A program made the position numbers and the translations under genes. The notes beneath the pieces are model-generated. The model was not told the DNA's origin, ran no database searches, and saw only the letters and a program-made list of their open reading frames with translations. Shown piece after piece: positions 11,646-23,047 of a DNA stretch of 64,000 nt (the stretch's first letter is position 1; the number at the start of each line of letters is the position of its first letter). The DNA is taken from the NCBI GenBank assembly GCA_029204045.2, contig CM055081.1, positions 4,933,698-4,997,697 of the forward strand. The letters are read 5' to 3'. Source of the stretch: Tillandsia leiboldiana (Eukaryota > Streptophyta > Magnoliopsida > Poales > Bromeliaceae).

Positions 11646-12327
11646 TGGGTGCCACAACCGATGCCCTAGCCGCAGTCGCGCACAACCCGAGCCTGCAGGG
11701 TCCTGGTCTCGGGCGCCCATTTCCGAGTAGGCCGCCTGGCCCGCACACAGCCAGCTGCCAGTGCAGCTTGCGCGCAGCCCGTATGCTACCTAGCACAGCC
11801 CGCGCGCAGCTCGCACCAGCGTGCCACCCGCGCACTTCCCACGAGCTGCCTTGCCCGCGCACCACTCGCACGCAGCCCTGTGCGCTGCCCGCGCGTAGCC
11901 TGCGCCCGCACGTTGCCCCGTGCCTGTGCGCTGCCCGTCCCCTCGCCCGCGCCGCACGCGCGTTGCCCCGTGCCTGCGCGCTGCCCACGCCCGCTCCCGC
12001 GCCGCTCGCGTGTTGCCTCGCGCCTGCGCGCTGCCTAGTGCCTCCGTGCCACCCAGCATGCCCTAGCTTGCGCGCTACCCGCAGCCCACGCCCACGCTGC
12101 CTACGCACAGCCCGCGCTCGCGAGGCACCATCGCCTAGCAATGCCGCTAGCCCGAGCCCTTGCCTCTCCTCCTATGTGATCCGAACCAGCCCAGATCTCG
12201 TTGCAGTCATCGCAGCAGTGCCGTCGATCGTCCGAATCGCCGTCAGTCGTCCCGTTGAACGTCGCGTCATCATCTTGACTGTCGGGGTCGGTGCGAACTC
12301 TATTTTGGCGACGGATTATTCCGTTGT
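11646..12327. repeat. GC-rich repeat, copy B (inverted partner at 4740-5380)
   Basis: Very GC-rich, built from short CGCGCTGCCCGCGC-type units, with its right third (about 12050-12327) the reverse complement of 4950-5240. Frames of 89 to 273 codons overlap here on both strands with Ala/Arg-rich low-complexity translations, which is compositional. It abuts the truncated gypsy integrase on its left and an LTR end on its right. Confidence 0.6.
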
Positions 12328-13140
12328 TGTCACGCCCCGGGTGTAAACCAGAACCCGGGCCCGTCTACAGATCCGCCGTGCACACGAAATTTCCCGTGTA
12401 CACGAAGCGCTGGTAACCTGCTCAGATATAAAAGATAATAATAAAAGAGCATAAAAACATAGCTGAACTAAAACTACTACATCTCAGACTGGAGCTGGAA
12501 ATAAAGTAAAGTACAACTGTAAATAAAGTACAAGTGTCTCTCCCAACTCACCAAAACTATACAACAAGCTGGCTAAAGCCAGACCCAAAATAAGAGTACA
12601 AGGACAACTGTCTGAGAAGCTAGGGGTACAACCAGAAGTACAACTAAACTCGCAGTCGGGGTAGACGATCTATCTAGTCCGCAATCCTCTTACCTCGATC
12701 AGCCGCTGACGGCCTAGCAACTCCCGTAGAGGACTCTGCAAAACAAAAGGGGAAAAAGGGAAAAAGTACAATGAGGGTGAGATCTACTATAAAACCAGTA
12801 GCCTCCCCTAGTGGGTTAAGCCTCAAACTCTGACGTGCCCACTAGGTCTACCAGAGGCAAAAAGGAAAAGAAAGGTGGTAGGCTATAAATAAAAATGCCG
12901 ATAGAAGAAACTACCACTACTATGCCTCTAAATGCAGTGCCAAGAAGAATAGCTAAATGTATGCATCAGTATATGTGTCTGCCCGAATAAACCCAATCTA
13001 TGGACCAGTAAAAACTGGCACTGCCTGCTCTGCTGTCGAACTCAAGAACTCAGTAGTGGGATCGAAACACATGGCTCGAATCCGCGGGATCGGCACACAT
13101 GGCACACATAATCCGCGGAATTTTCGGGATGGGCATTTTG
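12328..13140 (-). repeat. LTR fragment, minus orientation
   Basis: The left end TGTCACGCCCCGGG is the reverse complement of the CGGGGCGTGACA type of LTR 3' end seen at 14753 and 51309. The interior (an unspecialised AT/GC mix with repeated GTACAACTGTAAATAAAGTAC-like stretches) is non-coding. The inner boundary near 13140 is approximate. It lies head-away from the next LTR fragment. Confidence 0.45.
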
Positions 13141-14753
13141 GTAATTATACCAATATTTGATTAAAAGGTTGAGTCTAGCAAAGTGTTATTTGTCGAACAT
13201 TGATGTTTAAGTATTTCGAGGCTGCACGTCAGGTTTCGTCGGAATCGGAAACTTGTAAGCGCGTTCGGGTCAAAGTGAGCCGAACGGCGGATTTCCGACG
13301 TTTCGCGTTGATCGGGAAAAGATCCGGGTTCTAGTTGAGTGGGATTAGTGTGATTGAGTTGTTCCCTGATCAGCATTTTTGATTCAGGTTGGCGCAGTCT
13401 TCGAGCTTTCTGTTGGAGTTGATAGTTCGCCTGCAAACATGTGGGTTTATCTTCGGTCCGGGCTTTATCATTTCGGCCCTCTGGGGTATCGTAATTGGTT
13501 GGACCCCTGTTCTTGTTATAGCCTAGATTTATATTTGAGCCTGCCTTTTTATTGATCAGCTTCATATTGCTTTATATGCCTGAGTTATGGATCATTATCA
13601 GTTATCATTTTATGTTATGCCTGCATGATTGGTCCCTTAGCTTGCTTCCAGTTATTATGATTTTATTCCTGGACATTTGCCATGCTTGCTTGGTCATTAG
13701 CTAGTTTGCACACCTTATTGATTATCAGTATATCCTGATCCATGTTCTAGTAGTTGTTGATTATATTCTGCATATGATGAGATTCAGTTGGCATTCTGTT
13801 GTTGCATCCCTTTGGAATTTTTCCGGCTTGTTGTTGATTACTTGAGTTGAGATTCTGTTGGCATTCTACTGTTGCATCCCAGAGGGGATTTTCCCGGCTT
13901 GTTGCCGATTACCCGGTCAGTGGACCGTGAGCTTGAGCATTAGCATTATGATCTCCATAGAGCCAGCTGTTCTTTCACGTACACTAGCGGAATTGCTACC
14001 CGCAGCGGTGTACTTTACCGGTAAAGTGGTCAGCAGTGGCGACCCGTGAGCCCAGTGGGTTATGACAGCAGATTGGTGTACAGGTGGAATTTTGCCTGAG
14101 GTCTGGTTGACCAATATGGTGACTTTGATTGGGTACTTGTTGTTTCTATCAGTTGATGCATGATTAGCTGTTCGTTATAATTGCTCAGTTCCTGTTTAGT
14201 ATATACCAGCATGCTCTTATTATGATAGTTTAGTATTTCTGTTATGCTCAGCACTGTATTCTTGATTATTCAGTTATCAGCTTGTTATACTTGCCTTACC
14301 TACTGATCTTTTACTATCCGCTAGTTATTGTATGCTCTATTTCTCGGCTCGTCGTGCCCACTGGGATACACTGTCGATGTATCTCACACCCTCTGGGTGA
14401 CCATTTTTCAGGTCGAGCGGGTGTTGGGACGTTGGGACGTGTTGGTGAGATGCCGCGTTAGGTTTGACCCTGGACAGCCGTTGTTATTTTAGTTTCAAGC
14501 TTGTAAATCAATTTGTAATAAGTTGTTGTAATATTTGTAATTTGTTTATTAGTTCTTTAGAGTTTGTAGTTTAGACTACTCTGATGTTGGTTTGCCATTG
14601 TAGAGCCGAGCATGTATAGAAAAGGCTCAATCCAATGGGGATTGGGAATTTTCTATATATGTGGCGGTCTGTTGCGCCCTGGCTGGATTTTATAAACTCT
14701 GATTTAAAAAAAAAAATTTAGACGCTATTTTTTTTCGAACTCGGGGCGTGACA
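13141..14753 (+). repeat. 3' part of a long gypsy LTR (family L)
   Basis: The segment is similar to the right half of the 4.6-kb LTR at 46691-51309. Shared blocks include TATCTTCGGTCCGGGC, GATTACCCGGTCAGTGG, TTTACCGGTAAAGTGG and TCGGCTCGTCGTGCCCACTG, and an A-rich run before the end CTCGGGGCGTGACA. It is truncated at its 5' side and non-coding. A third copy lies on the minus strand at 27017-27955. Confidence 0.75.
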
Positions 14754-14784
14754 AGCACAAATCTCAATGTACATCCAATGGTAA

Positions 14785-15107
<323 letters not shown>

Positions 15108-15121
15108 TACATATATATATA

Positions 15122-15661
15122 TAGCTAGACTTGTGTGCTTTTAAAAGCACGGAGGCTCCCGTGCTCCAAGTTGTTTTCGATGTTGTGACTTTTGAATGAA
15201 CGATCGGCTCCATTAAACTTGATCTAAAGTATTTAAAAGGTTTAGAAATTAAATTTTGTGAGTTTTCAATATTATTTGTCTAGTGATCAAAGTAGCTCAA
15301 AATCAACAATTTTAATGGTTGTGGTGAGCCGTTTGCAAGTTTAACGGTGTAGAAATATTCAAATAATATAAAACTTTGATAGAAATTTTTTTATACTATA
15401 TAGAACAAGATCAATATTTTTGATCTAAAATTTTAGTATTATATAATCATATTTTGTAAGATTTTTATTTTTAGTCGTTGATTTTGAGCCCTTTCGATCA
15501 CTAGGTAAATGATATCGAAAAATCGCAAAATTTAGGTTTTAGATACTTCAAATATTCTAAATTAAGTCTAACGGAGCCGATCGTCCATTCGAAAGTCTTA
15601 ATATTAAAAACAACTTGCGAGCACGGAGAGTTCCGTACTTCTAAAAGCACACAAGTCCTAC
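15122..15661. mobile_element. Foldback MITE, family B, about 540 bp
   Basis: The left end GACTTGTGTGCTTTTAAAAG continues into GCACGGAGGCTCCCGTGCTC. This is mirrored on the right by GAGCACGGAGAGTTCCGTAC and ends AAAGCACACAAGTCC. Longer subterminal inverted matches include AACGATCGGCTCC / GGAGCCGATCGTCC. It lies directly between two (TA)n tracts. Non-coding. Confidence 0.75.
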
Positions 15662-15667
15662 TATATA

Positions 15668-15883
15668 TATAGAGAGAGTAGAGCTTATATACTTTCAAAA
15701 GCACAAGCCCAACTATACTTGTGAATTTTTTACCATTAGATTTGTATTAAGATTTATGCTATTATAAAGTCAACTAAAGAGAGAGAAAGAGAAAGTACAA
15801 TAGCACAAATCTCAATACAAATCTAATGATAAAAAAATTACAAGCATATTTAGGCTTATACTTGTATATAAACTCTACTATAT
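15668..15883. mobile_element. Foldback MITE, family A, copy 2
   Basis: Same arms as the copy at 14906, starting TTATATACTTTCAAAAGCAC and ending in the reverse complement of that motif with more mismatches. It is flanked by short (TA)n on both sides. Confidence 0.75.
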
Positions 15884-15892
15884 ATATATATA

Positions 15893-16114
15893 TATAGTCC
15901 GGCTACTATACTATTAATAGTACCAAGTTATTGGTGCTATCAAGTTTTCTACCCTTAGATCAAATTCTTTGATCATTTTCATCCGTTAGATTTTACTATT
16001 TCCGAACCACCTATCAAACCCAAGGGGCCCACTATCATCTCAACCACATATTTTTTAATCCAAGGGTTAAAAACTTAATAGCACCAATAACTTGGTACTA
16101 TTAATAGTATTTCA
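15893..16114. mobile_element. TA-nested MITE, family C, copy 1
   Basis: The terminal repeat GGCTACTATACTATTAATAG is followed by TACCAAGTTATTGGTGCTAT. The right end has the reverse complement (ATAGCACCAATAACTTGGTA then CTATTAATAGTA). It sits between (TA)n tracts at both ends. About 220 bp and non-coding. Confidence 0.8.
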
Positions 16115-16120
16115 GCCTAG

Positions 16121-16205
<85 letters not shown>
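16115..16205. repeat. (TA)n then (GA)n microsatellites
   Basis: TA array from about 16121 to 16167, followed by a GA array to about 16202. It separates two copies of MITE family C. Confidence 0.95.
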
Positions 16206-16208
<3 letters not shown>

Positions 16209-16455
16209 CTAGTCCGGCTAGAATACTATCGATAGCACCAAGCAATTGGTGCTATCAAGTTTTTAGCCGTTGAAGGAAAATATATGCGGTTGGGATTATA
16301 GTGGTCCCCTAAAATTTTTACTATTCAACCAACCACCTAGTAAATCCTAGAGAACCACTATCATCTTAACCACACATCCTTTAATCCAAAGGCTAAAAAC
16401 TTGATAGCACCAATGGCACATTGGTGCCATTGGTGCTATCGATAGTATTCCAGGC

Positions 16456-16456
<1 letters not shown>
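16206..16456. mobile_element. TA-nested MITE, family C, copy 2
   Basis: Starts TCCGGCTAGAATACTATCGA, followed by TAGCACCAAGCAATTGGTGC, and ends with the reverse complement (GGTGCTATCGATAGTATTCC). (TA)n lies on the right and (GA)n after (TA)n on the left. A short internal duplication, TTGGTGCCATTGGTGC, is present. Non-coding. Confidence 0.8.
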
Positions 16457-16497
<41 letters not shown>

Positions 16498-16509
16498 TAT
16501 ATATATATA

Positions 16510-16738
16510 TTAGGCTACTATATTATTAATAGCACCAAGTTATTGATACTATTAAGTTTTAATTCGGTCATTGGATAAAGAGATGTATGGTTAGAAAAAT
16601 ACTGGCCCTCTAGCATTTAGTGGACGGTTGGTAAAATATGATGATCTAAGAAGTGAAAATGGTCAAAGTGATAGATTTAACGACGAAAAATTTGATAGCA
16701 CCAAATACTTGGTGCTATTGATAGTATACTAGCCGAAC
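16510..16738. mobile_element. TA-nested MITE, family C, copy 3
   Basis: TTAGGCTACTATATTATTAA on the left and TTGATAGTATACTAGCCGAA on the right are the family C termini in inverted orientation. It follows directly after a (TA)n(CA)n(TA)n tract (16459-16509). Arms are more diverged than in copies 1 and 2. Confidence 0.75.
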
Positions 16739-16889
16739 TCTATATAATTATATATCTTACAAATTTATACTATTCGAATTTCAGATCAATCCAAATGTAA
16801 AGAGATTAATAATTTGTCAATTTCAATTATAAAATTAAGATTCTAATTTTCTAATTTTTTTAAAAATAATTTCACCCAATAATAAGATT

Positions 16890-17034
16890 AATAATTTAAC
16901 TTATTGTTCACGAGTCAACTCGTGTTCGGTTCGTTAATAACCAAGCCGAATACGAGTTGAATTTTTTAACTTGATATTTTAATAAATTAGCTCATGGTTT
17001 CCTCGTTAACAAATGACAACTCTAGTTACACTCC
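16890..17034. mobile_element. Degenerate hAT-like remnant
   Basis: The motifs TCGTGTTCGGTTCGTTAATA and CAAGCCGAATACGAG match the subterminal sequence of the hAT element at 21624-22380. Termini are not preserved. Confidence 0.4.
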
Positions 17035-17770
17035 TAGGTTGCATTTGGTTCGAAAACTAAATTCTCAAAGGTAATTTTTATTATTTTCGGAGATATCCTA
17101 ATATAAGTTGGAATAATAATAAATTTGTATTTAAATATATTCAGGAATATTCTAGAGAATATCCTAAGTAGCGTTTGGATAAAAAGTCTTGAGCAATGTC
17201 TGAATATATTTTTTAAAAATAATAATTAATTTATATTAGTGTATTTTATATAATATTATTTATATACTAATTTATAATATAATACTTTATGTAATAATTT
17301 AATTTATATTAGTATATTTAATTTATTTTATACAACACTTTATTTTATGTAATAATTTATTTTATATAATTTATTTATAATATATGTAATGAATAAAATA
17401 TAATATTAGTAATATCTTTATAATGTTATTTAATAATATTATAAATTTTAATATAAATTTAAAAGAAATATATAATATGTAAAACATAATTTAACATATA
17501 TAATACTTAATATAAAATGAAATAATTAAATATTACTATATAAATAATAAAACTTAATAAAAAAAATAATATATAACTTTAATTAATTTATATTATATAA
17601 TAAGATTTAAGTATAAATATATTATTATAAAAATAATATTTATACTAATATATTTGTTTATATATATTTATTTATCTTATAAAATAAAAAGAAGAATAAA
17701 GTTGTTATTATTTTTTTTAGAAACATTTTTAACGGACTGTTTCAGAACAATCCTAATTTGGTCGTGTTTG
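17035..17770 (+). repeat. AT-rich dispersed element, copy 2
   Basis: Extended similarity to the reverse complement of 6290-7010. It runs from GAATATTCTAGAGAATAT through the AT-rich core to TTTTTAACGGACTGTTTC and CAGAACAATCC at the right end. No transposase or defined terminal repeats are visible. Confidence 0.7.
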
Positions 17771-18589
17771 GTTCAAAATAAGAAATAAAATTGGAATGGA
17801 TAGGAATCAGAAATGAAACGATAAAACATGTTTCATTCAGATTAACAATCAAAATTAGTATGATTGATTTTTACTTTCAATATTTAAAAAATTTTAATTA
17901 TTAAAAATAATTAAAATATAAAATATAAAAATAATTTAAAATTGAGTTTGCACCTCAAAACATAAAATTAAATTTATAATTTAAATTCAAACTAAAGGTT
18001 AAATATTAAAAATTTACATCAAAATATTAAAATGATAAATCAAAATTTTAAATATAAATTTTTTAAAAAATTAAAATATAAAATTTAAAATTGCGTAGAT
18101 AATTCAAAATATAAAAATAATTTTTGATTTGATTCAAATTCATACTTATAATTAAATTTAAATTTAAATTCATAGATCAAATTCATAATGTTTGATTGAA
18201 TTTATATTTAATTTAATTTCTAAAACAAAATCTAGAATTTAAAATTTAATTTCCAAATTTAAATTTATATTTTAATTAAAAATTAAATTAAATTTTAAAT
18301 TAAAATATATAAAATATAATTGACATATTTTTGTTAAATGCATTCTTTTCGTCTAAATTCAACTTCTCATTTACCAAAAAATCAGAATCGAAATAAAATT
18401 TTCGTATATTAAATACGTATAAACGAATTCATGCAGTCCAATTTTGATTTCTGAATAAAAATAAAGGCGAACCAAACAAACTCTTTGATTCGTAGTTTGA
18501 TTACAAACAAAAGATCGAATATGTCTTCTTATTATGAATTATTCTCCCTACCGAACGTTTCGGATTGCGATTCGTGAGTAAAAAATATA
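17771..18589. other. AT-rich spacer, no gene
   Basis: Low-complexity A/T sequence with repeated AAATTTAAATT-type words. Nothing recognisable as coding or as an element end. Confidence 0.6.
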
Positions 18590-18890
18590 TGAAAAAAACT
18601 AAATGTACATCCCAAAAGGGGTGTATATCTATCTTACATCCCACCCATTTAAGGATGGGGTAAATTTCATCCATCACTTGAAGTGATGGGTGAAAAAGTC
18701 TCCACCCTTGAAGAGAAGTGCTTGATGTACACCCCCAAATGGGGTGTACATCCTACACCCACCCATCCTAGGATGGGTATTCATCCACTCGTCACTCGAT
18801 GTGACGAGTAGAATTCACCCATCTCTAGAATGAGGTGCGTGTAAGATATACACCCCATTTGGAATGTACATCTAGCATTTTTCATATTCT
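18590..18890. mobile_element. Compound chain-of-hairpins MITE
   Basis: It holds two linked units, each with the GTACAYCCC...GGGTGTAC, CCCACCC...GGATGGG and CACTTGAAGTGATG / CACTCGATGTGACG hairpins of the family described at 19996. Outer ends are GAAAAAAACTAAATGTACA and TGTACATCTAGCATTTTTC, partially inverted. It looks like two copies joined or a duplicated core. Confidence 0.65.
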
Positions 18891-19995
18891 AAATATTCTC
18901 CATACTATGAATATAATAATTATAATTTTTATTTTTCATACAAGACATAGCACGGCACATCATGATCCAATGGGCACCTCTAAAAGCTGAAAATTTATGG
19001 ATATGATTATAAGTTTTGTAATTTTTCGAAACGAGTCAAAATTTAAAAGTGATTAGAAAAAAAATCATATAAATTAATAATTTGTTTCTGTATCAGAAAG
19101 TTACCGAATATGATTTGAAATTTTACTGTTCAGCTCGAATTTGATTTTAGATTCAAATTTGAATATCAAATAAAAAATATATTTGAATTCAAATTCGGAT
19201 TCAATAGAATTTCAATACATAACAATTTTTTAGAAAAAGGAAATTTCTTAGTTTTTATTTTATTTTTCTAAGTCTTGATAAATTTTAAAAAACTTAAATA
19301 TTTATTCCCAAATTTTTTAAATTTTAATTTAGATATTCATTAAATATCTAATAAGTATTTATTTCTATTCGTTCAACTTTTATTTTTGAACTGATTATAA
19401 ATTTGATTTTTATAGAAAACTAATGATAGGGATATCAAGTGAGTAAGATTTGATCCACATCAGATCAATTTTCATTCCTAAGGAAGAATCTAATAAAAGT
19501 AAAAAAATGGATTGAAAAATATTTGATCAGCGATATTTAAATCAAAAATTAGTTCACCAGTCTGAGCTGTCAGGCGAAGCAGACAGACAAGCTACCCAAT
19601 AAATAAAGGGGCAATTGCCTATATATCCCTATTAAGTTTCTAATTTTTATATTTATCTCTCAAAAAATTTGCTCTCTAATATATCCTTCTAAAAATTTAA
19701 ATTCTTTCAAATATACCCTCAAAATAGAAATATATCAGAAAAAAGATAAAACATATTAGGGGTATATTGAAAAAAAAAAAATAAAAATAATAAATCAGAT
19801 ATTTCATCATATTTCAGAAGTACACAAGGTAATTATCCTATAAATAAATTTAAATGTACCCCCTGCTGCTGCCCACCTCCCATTAGACCTTTCACAATTA
19901 TGATGACAAGAATACAACTCTCACTCTGACTCTCACTCTCACTCTCAGTCTCTGTCTCTGTCTTGTCTGTCCGTCTGTCTCTCACTCTTGCCTAA
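18891..19995. other. AT-rich spacer with a CT-rich microsatellite
   Basis: No gene seen. A degraded relative of the MITE at 61920 may start near 19607 (GGGGCAATTGCCTATATATC). A (CT)-rich run with CTCACT/CTGTCT units spans about 19918-19990. The 9-bp duplication for the next MITE ends this stretch. Confidence 0.5.
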
Positions 19996-20167
19996 GAGCA
20001 ATGCTACATGTACACTCCGAAGGGGTGTACATCATACACCTCTACCATTTTAATGGTGGCGATATTTTTTACGGGTCACATCAAGTGACCCATCATCACA
20101 CCCTCATCCTTAGATAGGTGGGGTGTATGATGTACACCCCAAAAAGGGTGTACACATAGTATTTTCC
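19996..20167. mobile_element. Chain-of-hairpins MITE with 9-bp TSD, 172 bp
   Basis: Starts GAGCAATGCTACATGTACAC and ends GTACACATAGTATTTTCC, imperfect inverted repeats. The identical 9-bp sequence CTTGCCTAA flanks both sides (19987-19995 and 20168-20176). Within it lie successive short palindromes (a GTACAC/GTGTAC hairpin, GGGTCACATCAAGTGACCC, a CC..GGTGGG hairpin, and a closing GTACAC/GTGTAC hairpin). A 9-bp duplication points to a Mutator-type mobilising transposase. Confidence 0.85.
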
Positions 20168-20522
20168 CTTGCCTAATGCGATGTTATAATATTTTTTTAA
20201 AATATTTTAAAAAATATTATAATCGACTAAATAATTTTATTAAAAATATTTGACTAAAATATTTCCTGTAGTCTGCGAATTCAAAAAAAAGTTAAAATTT
20301 ATAGTAAAAAATTTATTATTTTTTTAAAAAATAATAAATAATTTATTGTTTTTTATAATTTTTTATCAAGTGATAATTTTTTTATCATTTTTTTAAAATC
20401 GATGAATAAGTCGTTATTTTTTAAAACAATTCGTACTTTATTACTGACTTTCTAAATCGTAAATTTTAAATTCTTAAAAACGATAACCGAATTAGAAGGA
20501 CAAATTATTCGCTATTATTATT

Positions 20523-20553
<31 letters not shown>

Positions 20554-20681
20554 TTTTAAAGACGGTAAATAATTTATCATTTTTTTTAAAAAAAAAAAAA
20601 TTCGCCCCACACTAATTTGACAAAATTAGAGTTACTTGGGCAAACATTTTTTTAACATTTAGTCAATTATAATATTTTTTA

Positions 20682-20790
20682 GGAGGGCAATGCTACTTGT
20701 GCACTCCCTTTAGAGCATACATTATATATCCTATCCATCCAAGGAATAAGATGTTCTTCACTGGTTGTCACGTGAGCCAGTGATGATTAT
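20682..20790. mobile_element. Half copy of the chain-of-hairpins MITE
   Basis: GGGCAATGCTACTTGTGCAC, followed by an ATACATTATATATCC and CTATCCATCC segment, matches the left half of the family. The right half is missing. Confidence 0.5.
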
Positions 20791-20976
20791 TTTTATGTTC
20801 TTTTTTATATTTTTTATCATTTCTAAATAAAAACAAAAGGACAAGCTTGTGGATATAAATACAATAATTTAATTATCATATTTAAATACGGTAATTAAAT
20901 TATTATGTTCAACTTAAAAATACCAACGGAATGCTCTGGTGGTAAGAAGAAGAGTAAATATAAAAAAAAATAAAAA

Positions 20977-21007
<31 letters not shown>

Positions 21008-21623
21008 AAATACTACTCCCTTTTTTTAAAAAAAAACTAAAAGTCAAAAAGAGAATAATAAACTTGAGGCATATTGGATGAGTGCATATTTGAAGAGATT
21101 ATAATTTGGTATTACTTTTCCAATATTTAAATTATAAATTTTTTTCCTAATATAAATTAACAAAATAAAAGTGCAATATTTGGAGAAATTTATAAAACAG
21201 TATTTTTTATGAGCAGGAGACGGTCTTATCAATTATGCATCATCTATACTGCACAAAGTTTAAAGCAGCAAATAAATCTTCTATTCTATTCTTATTTTAT
21301 ATATTATTATATTTTTATAAAGGATGGTTAATTCGGTCAATTCAAGGCCTTTAATTAATTAAATTAAAAGAGCGACGTGTTCCCTCCTACCTCTTCCTCT
21401 ATGTATCAGATCTCTTAAATAAATATCGTATGCATAAATAATTATTAATATTTTTAGATTAAAATATAATTTAATAATATAATCTGCATATTTAAAATCC
21501 AACGGCACGAATTTATTGAAATAAAGTACCAATGGTATAAAGTTTACATCCCGAAATAATTTCTCCTCCCAATCTACTCAGCTATAAAAATATACAAATT
21601 TATCTTCACTCGTCTATAAATAT
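20791..21623. other. AT-rich spacer, no gene
   Basis: AT-rich with (AAAT)n-type simple repeats near 20975-21012. No coding signal. Confidence 0.6.
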
Positions 21624-21820
21624 TAGGGGTGTCAACGAGCCGAACACGAGCGAGCTGAGATCGGCTCGTTTAATAAACGAGCCGAACGAATTGGCTCGCG
21701 AACAACAAGTTTGATTTTCATTCCTACTATTAGGTGTAAAGTTAAAAAAAAATTAAAAACTTAAAATTTTTAATCTAATAATTAAAATTCATAAAAAAAT
21801 GATAGTCTAAAATTTAAATA

Positions 21821-22186
<366 letters not shown>

Positions 22187-22804
22187 TATATATATATTCG
22201 AGCTGTTATCGAGTCGAACACGAGCGAGCCGACCCCAGTTCGTGTTCGGCTCATTTATTAAACGAGTTAAAAAATTCGGCTTGTATTCGGCTCGTTTACT
22301 AAACGAGCGATCCGATCTTGAGCTCATTTCGAGCCGAACACGAGCTGGCTCGCGAACAACGAGTTAGATTGCCACCCCTAATAAATATTATATTAAAATT
22401 TAAATATAATTTCATAAATACAATCTTTACTATATAAAAGTTTCTGTATAAAAATTATCAAGATTTAAATTTTTATATTTGGAGTTTTAAATATAAGATG
22501 CAGAAAATTTTATTTTATACACCCGGTGTACGAAACAGTATCTTTCCCTTTAATACAGATAAAAATATATAGAAATTGCTCAACTATAATTTTTTTTAGT
22601 TCAGACCCACTCAAATTCTACTTTTTTTCTTCTTTTTTGGGCTTTTTTTGAAAATGACCCTATCAAAATTTAAATTTTTAAAAATGGCCCTGCAAAATTT
22701 AAATTTGCAAAAATGGCCCTCTTCTTGCCACGTCAGCGGCCACGTCAGCCCGGTCCGCCACGTCAGCGAGCCACAGCCGCGGGTGTGCCCGGTGCGTTTT
22801 AGTG

Positions 22805-23000
22805 AAACACGCAGGCTGAGCCTGCGTGTTTAGAACACGCAGGCTCAGCCTGCGTGTTCTAAACACGCAGACTTAGTCTGCGTGTTCTAAACACGCAGGC
22901 TCGGCCTGCGTGTTCTAAACACGCAGGCTGAGTCTGCGTGTTCTAAACACGCAGGCTCAGTCTGCGTGTTCTAAACACGCAGGTTGACCCTGCGTGTTCT
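22805..23000. repeat. Left hairpin array of the MULE
   Basis: Seven consecutive units of about 28-30 bp. Each is a palindrome AACACGCAGGCT..AGCCTGCGTGTT joined by CTAA or TAG spacers. Loop bases differ between units while the two arms usually change together. Confidence 0.95.
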
Positions 23001-23047
23001 TCACTCCACTACCAGGGTGCTCAATTCTTGCGCCGCGAACTCACTTT

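Noticed and set aside
11386..12346. Long Ala/Arg/Pro-rich open frames on both strands
   Set aside because: The sequence is very GC-rich with few stops. The real coding signal (gypsy integrase, 11370-11645) is in a different frame.
22805..23000. Regularly spaced palindromic repeats reminiscent of CRISPR
   Set aside because: Spacers are only about 4 bp and nearly invariant, the palindromes touch each other, and the array is inside MULE terminal repeats of a plant genome.
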